NCBI GenBank assembly: GCA_037443425.1
Contig: JBBIOI010000010.1
Location: 1-46,643, forward strand
Origin: JBBIOI01 sp037443425
GTDB lineage: Bacteria > Desulfobacterota > BSN033 > UBA1163
Direction: 5' to 3'
Length of the DNA stretch: 46,643 nucleotides
Position numbers and translations under genes: made by a program
Notes under the pieces: model-generated
Database searches by the model: none
What the model saw: only the letters and a program-made list of their open reading frames with translations
Told to the model about the DNA's origin: nothing
Shown: one piece after another, positions 46,641 through 46,643 of the stretch
How the letters are laid out: every line of letters starts with the position of its first letter
Position numbering within the stretch: the stretch's first letter is position 1

Positions 46641-46643
46641 GGA

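Noticed and set aside
1..46643. tRNA, rRNA, riboswitches, transposase or phage genes
   Set aside because: No cloverleaf-like, rRNA-like or recognisable riboswitch sequence was noticed in the gaps, and no coding frame resembles a transposase, integrase or phage protein. Only the non-autonomous element at 13349-13536 suggests mobility.

Overview
The window is AT-rich, low-GC bacterial DNA with no rRNA or tRNA genes that I can see. The gene content suggests a strict anaerobe with a Gram-negative envelope: a tungsten/molybdenum aldehyde oxidoreductase, two bis-MGD (DMSO reductase family) enzymes with polyferredoxin partners, an APS-reductase-like flavoprotein/ferredoxin pair, two TRAP transporters, a Liv-type ABC transporter and a TPR lipoprotein. 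Together with the style of the dispersed repeats this fits a Desulfobacterota-like (deltaproteobacterial) organism. That placement is inference, not proof.

Layout. 1-513: a tandem 23-nt repeat field. 514-2277: a stand-alone AOR. 2297-4657 (-): acyl-CoA synthetase and its FadR/GntR-type regulator. 4769-13130 (+): acyl-CoA synthetase, livG, livF, a long-chain-type acyl-CoA synthetase with degenerate motifs, livH, livM, livK. This is an uptake-and-activation operon of the kind used for aromatic or fatty acids. 13131-13602: a terminator-like hairpin, a 166-bp MITE-like element (19-bp perfect inverted repeats, 11-bp flanking direct repeats) and a good sigma70-type promoter. 13603-17096 (+): a two-subunit molybdoenzyme resembling pyrogallol-phloroglucinol transhydroxylase. 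It is followed by a broken locus in which a Tat leader runs into the C-terminal half of an ACMSD-type amidohydrolase. 17774-27121 (-): MaoC hydratase, a Clp1/Grc3-like kinase, a TPR lipoprotein, a DUF3047 protein, Zn-alcohol dehydrogenase, transketolase, a creatininase-fold hydrolase and an XRE-cupin regulator behind a perfect consensus promoter. 27180-27780: mixed short repeats. 27790-28467 (+): a TorD-type chaperone. 28503-46554 (-): an 18-kb catabolic cluster.

The minus-strand cluster reads, from its promoter at 46640 downward: ACMSD-type amidohydrolase/decarboxylase, HIBADH-type dehydrogenase, cyclase-family hydrolase, TRAP binding protein, fused TRAP permease, two-cluster ferredoxin, AprA-like flavoprotein, cupin, SDR, 3-hydroxyacid/acyl-CoA dehydrogenase, BKACE. 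A second promoter at 35681 then drives TRAP binding protein, an attenuator hairpin, TRAP small and large permeases, and a molybdoenzyme-ferredoxin-NrfD membrane complex.

The best unifying reading is anaerobic catabolism of polyhydroxylated aromatic compounds (gallate/pyrogallol/phloroglucinol or resorcylate type). The proposed route is uptake by TRAP or Liv systems, optional decarboxylation by the amidohydrolase, hydroxyl transfer by the transhydroxylase-like enzyme, ring reduction by the SDR, hydrolytic ring opening by the cyclase-family or creatininase-fold enzyme, oxidation of the 3-hydroxy acid, and BKACE cleavage with acetyl-CoA. Each enzyme family is visible in the sequence. Their assembly into one pathway is inference.
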